Source: an uncultured Caulobacteraceae bacterium
GTDB lineage: Bacteria; Pseudomonadota; Alphaproteobacteria; Caulobacterales; Caulobacteraceae
Direction: 5' to 3'
Length of the DNA stretch: 9,134 bases
Assembly (NCBI GenBank): GCA_937952995.1
Contig: CALFYB010000195.1
Span: forward strand, 1-9,134
Numbering within the stretch: position 1 is the first letter of the stretch; each line of letters opens with the position of its first letter. A program made the translations under genes and the position numbers. Below the pieces are notes generated by a model that saw only the letters and a list, made by a program, of their open reading frames with translations, was not told the DNA's origin and did not search any database. This document shows positions 6,351 through 9,134 of the stretch, in pieces.

Positions 6351-7322
6351 CTAGCGCGGGGCGGAGGTTGCCGCCGCCTTGGCCGCCCTCGCCGCTTTCA
6401 AGCGTGCGAAATCCTCACCGGCATGGTGCGACGACCGGGTCAGCGGGCTTGCTGACACCATCAGAAAACCCTTAGCCCGCGCAATGGCCTCATAGGCCTT
6501 GAATTCCGACGGCTCGACATAACGATCAATCGGCGCGTGACGGCGGGTTGGCTGGAGATATTGGCCGATGGTGATGAAATCGATCCCCGCGGAGCGCATA
6601 TCGTCCATCACCTGCATGACCTCTTCCTTGGTCTCGCCCAATCCAACCATCAGGCCAGACTTGGTGAACTGAGACGGATCACGCTCCTTGACGCGTTCGA
6701 GCAGGCGCAAGGAGTGATAGTAGCGCGCGCCCGGGCGGATCTTGAGATAGAGCCGAGGCACGGTCTCGAGATTATGGTTGAAGACATCGGGCTGAGCATC
6801 AATGACCTGCTCGGCCGCACCGTCCTTGCGCAGAAAGTCTGGCGTCAGGATTTCAATCGTGGTGGCCGGAGCCGCCGCACGGATGGCTCGGACCACCTGC
6901 GCAAAGTGTTCACCGCCGCCATCGACCAGATCATCTCGGTCGACCGAGGTGATGACCACGTGGCTAAGGCCCATCTGCTGGACTGCCAAGGCTACCCGCT
7001 CTGGCTCGCCTGCATCCAACGGCCCGGGTAGTCCGGTCTTCACATTGCAAAAGGCGCAGGCCCGCGTGCAGGTATCGCCCATGATCATCATGGTCGCGTG
7101 CTTCTGGCTCCAGCATTCGCCGATATTGGGACAGGCCGCCTCTTCGCAGACCGTAACCAGACCATTGTCCTTCACGATCTTTCGGGTCTGATTATAGCCT
7201 TCTGAGCCTGGAGCCTTTACGCGCAGCCATTCGGGTTTGCGCAGAACCGCTGATTCAGGACGATTGCGCTTTTCGGGATGGCGCAGAGTCGGGGCGGCAT
7301 TGGTGTCGATGAGCGTGACCAT
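6351..7322 (-). CDS. lipA: LipA, lipoyl synthase (radical SAM)
   Basis: LipA inserts two sulfurs into protein-bound octanoyl groups, making the lipoyl cofactor of pyruvate and 2-oxoglutarate dehydrogenases. With the start used here the protein has 323 residues. It shows both cluster motifs: the auxiliary cluster CEEAACPNIGEC (C59, C64, C70) and the radical-SAM cluster CTRACAFC (C85, C89, C92). It also has TSVDRDD and GGGEHF, the NHNLETVPRLY region, and the C-terminal LTRSSHHAGE, whose RSS serines (297-298) include the auxiliary-cluster ligand. The tail is rich in alanine and lysine. The frame extends upstream to a TTG at 7412 and an ATG at 7370. I chose ATG 7322 because MVTLIDT matches the usual N terminus of this family as I recall it. 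The gene leads the lipA plus COQ10-like pair. Confidence 0.96.
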   Translation of the reverse strand: MVTLIDTNAAPTLRHPEKRNRPESAVLRKPEWLRVKAPGSEGYNQTRKIVKDNGLVTVCEEAACPNIGECWSQKHATMMIMGDTCTRACAFCNVKTGLPGPLDAGEPERVALAVQQMGLSHVVITSVDRDDLVDGGGEHFAQVVRAIRAAAPATTIEILTPDFLRKDGAAEQVIDAQPDVFNHNLETVPRLYLKIRPGARYYHSLRLLERVKERDPSQFTKSGLMVGLGETKEEVMQVMDDMRSAGIDFITIGQYLQPTRRHAPIDRYVEPSEFKAYEAIARAKGFLMVSASPLTRSSHHAGEDFARLKAARAAKAAATSAPR

Positions 7323-7466
7323 GAGCTCTAAATCGGACTTTGCGCGCCGATGATCAAGTCTTGGCGACATCTTTGCAGCGAAACTGCCTATTTCTGTTGG
7401 ACGTTGGGGCAAATAAGATCAAATTGTGACGACGAACTGGATGAACGACAGGGAGGCGACGCCGTA
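7323..7466. promoter_or_regulatory. Divergent promoter region between lipA and the acyl-ACP synthetase gene
   Basis: This 144-base spacer separates the chosen start codons of two divergent genes and should hold both promoters. It contains a short palindrome CAAG-T-CTTG (7355-7363) and an A/T-rich patch around 7410-7425. A TTGGAC at 7398-7403 could be a -35 for the rightward gene, but no good -10 follows at the usual distance. No GANTC methylation site is present. Upstream in-frame extensions of both genes into this spacer look like non-coding readthrough. Confidence 0.5.
7450..7456 (+). promoter_or_regulatory. Shine-Dalgarno sequence of the acyl-ACP synthetase gene
   Basis: AGGGAGG lies ten bases before the ATG at 7467. 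This is the reason to start the gene at 7467 and not at the upstream in-frame ATG at 7350, whose extra 39 residues are rich in Cys, Trp and Arg and resemble nothing in the family. Confidence 0.75.
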
Positions 7467-9020
7467 ATGCCAAAGGCATACGACGCCACATCGGGTCAGA
7501 GCTCGGTGTTTGACGCATTGATTGAGGCAAGCGACCTCTACGGTGCCAAGAAACTGATCCTCGAAGATCAAGACCGTAACCCGCTCAGCTATACAGGATT
7601 AATCCGGGCAGCCTTTGCGCTGGGTCGGAAAATCGCGGCCGTGACGGAGCCGGGCGAACGGGTTGGTCTCATGCTCCCCTCAGGCGCGGCCGTGGTGGTG
7701 ACCTTCTTTGCGCTCCACGCCTTTGGTCGCGTTCCGACCATGCTCAACTTCACGGCAGGGATTCGTAATCTCAAGGCAGCGGTCAAGATCGCCGGGGTTC
7801 GCCGCGTCTATACCGCCCACCGGTTTGTCGAGCAGGGCAAGCTGGAAGACCTGACCGACGCCTTGGGCGAGGTCTGCCTCGTCCACTATCTGGAAGATGT
7901 CCGCGCCAGTCTTGGCCTTGGCGACAAGCTTTTTGCCGCCGCTGCTGGGGCCATGCCACGCCGGTTCCGCGCTAAGGCAAGCCCTGACACGACCGGTGTC
8001 GTGCTCTTCACCTCTGGCAGCTTTGGTGCGCCGCGCGGCGTGATCCTGAGCCAAGCCAATCTGGTGACCAATGTTCGACAGATCGCCGCCCATATTGATC
8101 TTGATCCGGCGTGGGTTTTCTTCAATCCGTTGCCGACCTTCCACTGTTTTGGCCTGACAGCGGGCGTGCTGTTGCCGATCCTCAATGGCATGAAGGCGTT
8201 CGAATATCCCTCGCCGCTCCACGTCAAGCAGATCCCGACGCTGGTGCGCGAGAGCGGGGCCAGCGTGCTGCTGGCGACCGATACTTTCGTCAACCAATAT
8301 GCCCGTGCGGCCGATCCGGGCGACCTATCAGGTCTGAAATTCGTGGTCTGCGGTGCCGAGAAGGTCCGCGACGAGACGCACAAGTTGGTCAAGGATCGCT
8401 TCGGTCCCATCCCCTTGCTTGAAGGCTATGGGGCGACCGAAGCCGCGCCCGTCATTGCTGTCAATAAGCCGACCGATAATCGCCACGGCACGGTCGGCGG
8501 CCTGCTTCCCGGCATTGAAACGCGGGTTGAGCCTGTTGACGGCATTCCTACGGGCGGACGTCTCTATGTCCGCGGGGCCAATGTCATGGTCGGCTACCTC
8601 AATGAGAATGGGGCGATCGAGGCACCGGTCGATGGCTGGCACGATACGGGCGACGTGGTGGAACTGGCCGATGATGGCTGGATTACCATTCTGGGCCGGG
8701 TCAAACGGTTCGCCAAGATCGGCGGCGAGATGGTGTCCCTAACGGCGGCCGAAGACCTTGCCCTTCAGATGTGGCCCGATGCCCGCCACGCCGTGATCTC
8801 TATGCCCGATCCGCGTAAGGGCGAGCGTTTGATCCTTGTGACCGACCGGCTAGACGCCAAGGTCGCGCCCCTCGTTGCCCATGCGCAAAGTATCGGCGCG
8901 CCCGAGCTGGCCGTGCCGCGCAAGATCATGCATGTCACCGAAATTCCAGTTCTGGGGACGGGCAAGACCGACTACGCCACCATCCAGCGCATGGCCGAGA
9001 CCGACGGCAAGGCCGCGTAG
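7467..9020 (+). CDS. AMP-forming acyl-ACP/acyl-CoA synthetase, like the synthetase half of Aas
   Basis: This 517-residue adenylating enzyme activates a fatty acid with ATP. Its closest match by eye is the C-terminal half of E. coli Aas (2-acylglycerophosphoethanolamine acyltransferase/acyl-ACP synthetase): shared stretches include LPTFHCFGLT (222-231), YPSPLH (247-252), CGAEKV (295-300), LEGYGATEAAPV (318-329), GTVGGLLPG (341-349), GWHDTGDVV (390-398), GRVKRFAKIGGEMVSL (410-425) and ELAVPRKI. The catalytic lysine is K500 in LGTGKTDY. The phosphate-binding loop reads FTSGSFGAPRG (181-191), with Phe and Arg where Aas has Glu and Lys. The acyltransferase domain of Aas is absent and no acyltransferase gene is seen nearby, so the protein may act alone in fatty-acid recycling or with a distant partner. 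The acceptor (ACP or CoA) cannot be decided from sequence. It stands alone on its strand, divergent from lipA. Confidence 0.9.
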   Translation: MPKAYDATSGQSSVFDALIEASDLYGAKKLILEDQDRNPLSYTGLIRAAFALGRKIAAVTEPGERVGLMLPSGAAVVVTFFALHAFGRVPTMLNFTAGIRNLKAAVKIAGVRRVYTAHRFVEQGKLEDLTDALGEVCLVHYLEDVRASLGLGDKLFAAAAGAMPRRFRAKASPDTTGVVLFTSGSFGAPRGVILSQANLVTNVRQIAAHIDLDPAWVFFNPLPTFHCFGLTAGVLLPILNGMKAFEYPSPLHVKQIPTLVRESGASVLLATDTFVNQYARAADPGDLSGLKFVVCGAEKVRDETHKLVKDRFGPIPLLEGYGATEAAPVIAVNKPTDNRHGTVGGLLPGIETRVEPVDGIPTGGRLYVRGANVMVGYLNENGAIEAPVDGWHDTGDVVELADDGWITILGRVKRFAKIGGEMVSLTAAEDLALQMWPDARHAVISMPDPRKGERLILVTDRLDAKVAPLVAHAQSIGAPELAVPRKIMHVTEIPVLGTGKTDYATIQRMAETDGKAA

Positions 9021-9101
9021 CCCTACCCAGACTTCCTTCCGGATCCTCGTTTTCTTGGGGACCGCGGCGGAGGCAAGAGGATGAATACCCCCCACTCCCA
9101 A

Positions 9102-9128
9102 CCCTCTCCCCCTCAAGGGGGGAAAGGG
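9102..9128. repeat. G/C-rich hairpin, probable dispersed intergenic (REP-like) repeat
   Basis: CCCTCTCCCCC, loop TCAAG, then GGGGGAAAGGG forms an 11-position stem. It has one C-A mismatch as plus-strand RNA, which becomes a G-U pair on the minus strand. TCAAG in the loop is also repeated inverted as CTTGA just outside (9129-9133). The preceding C-rich tract (9087-9101) and the whole design resemble the palindromic repeats scattered between genes in many proteobacterial genomes. It starts 82 bases after the synthetase stop and is cut by the window edge. No T-run follows on the plus strand, so it is not a standard terminator, though it may stabilise or end the upstream mRNA. The stretch from 9021 to 9101 holds no gene that I can support. 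Confidence 0.6.
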
Positions 9129-9134
9129 CTTGAA

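Noticed and set aside
7323..7412. Upstream extension of lipA to TTG 7412 or ATG 7370
   Set aside because: The usual LipA N terminus corresponds to ATG 7322, and the extra residues look non-conserved; 7370 cannot be fully excluded.
7350..7466. Upstream extension of the synthetase gene to ATG 7350
   Set aside because: The added 39 residues lack family similarity, overlap the upstream lipA extension, and a good ribosome site precedes ATG 7467.
7680..8410. Minus-strand frames of 174 and 205 codons opposite the synthetase gene
   Set aside because: Antisense shadows; the plus strand carries continuous adenylation-domain motifs through the same bases.

Overview
The window reads as chromosomal DNA of a GC-rich alphaproteobacterium, most likely from the Caulobacterales (Caulobacter/Asticcacaulis/Brevundimonas type). 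The reasons are the fused ispDF gene, the gene order dusB-ntrB-ntrC-ntrY, the neighbouring lipA plus COQ10-like gene and short cinA, and an NtrC that lacks the sigma-54 contact motif. I recall the same order around ntrBC in Caulobacter, but could not check it here. There are no tRNA or rRNA genes, mobile elements or CRISPR arrays. This is a core housekeeping region, not an accessory island.

Layout: the left half, all on the minus strand, runs dusB (tRNA dihydrouridine synthase, 4075 to 3068), ntrB (sensor kinase, start reset to 3071 so that it overlaps the dusB stop as ATGA), ntrC (response regulator, 1902 to 484) and the first 120 codons of ntrY (start 362, running off the left edge). The ntrY fragment is open at the window edge but clearly coding. 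A 90-base divergent spacer at 4076-4165 holds a perfect palindrome and separates this group from the plus-strand pair ispDF (isoprenoid precursor synthesis) and cinA/pncC (nicotinamide mononucleotide deamidase). cinA converges with the minus-strand pair lipA (lipoyl synthase) and a COQ10/RatA-like START-domain gene; the two stop codons overlap in one CTAG. A second divergent spacer (7323-7466) precedes a plus-strand acyl-ACP synthetase resembling the synthetase half of E. coli Aas. The right edge holds a strong G/C-rich hairpin that looks like a dispersed intergenic repeat.

Function: the left group couples a tRNA-modification gene to nitrogen sensing (NtrB/NtrC, probably followed by NtrY/NtrX). 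The middle genes serve isoprenoid, NAD-salvage, lipoate and respiratory-quinone functions, and the last recycles or activates fatty acids. The most notable point is that NtrC keeps its ATPase signatures but has lost the GAFTGA loop and about eight residues around it, so it is unlikely to activate sigma-54 RNA polymerase in the standard way. I found no wholly new system here; the other observations are regulatory-scale or annotation-scale.
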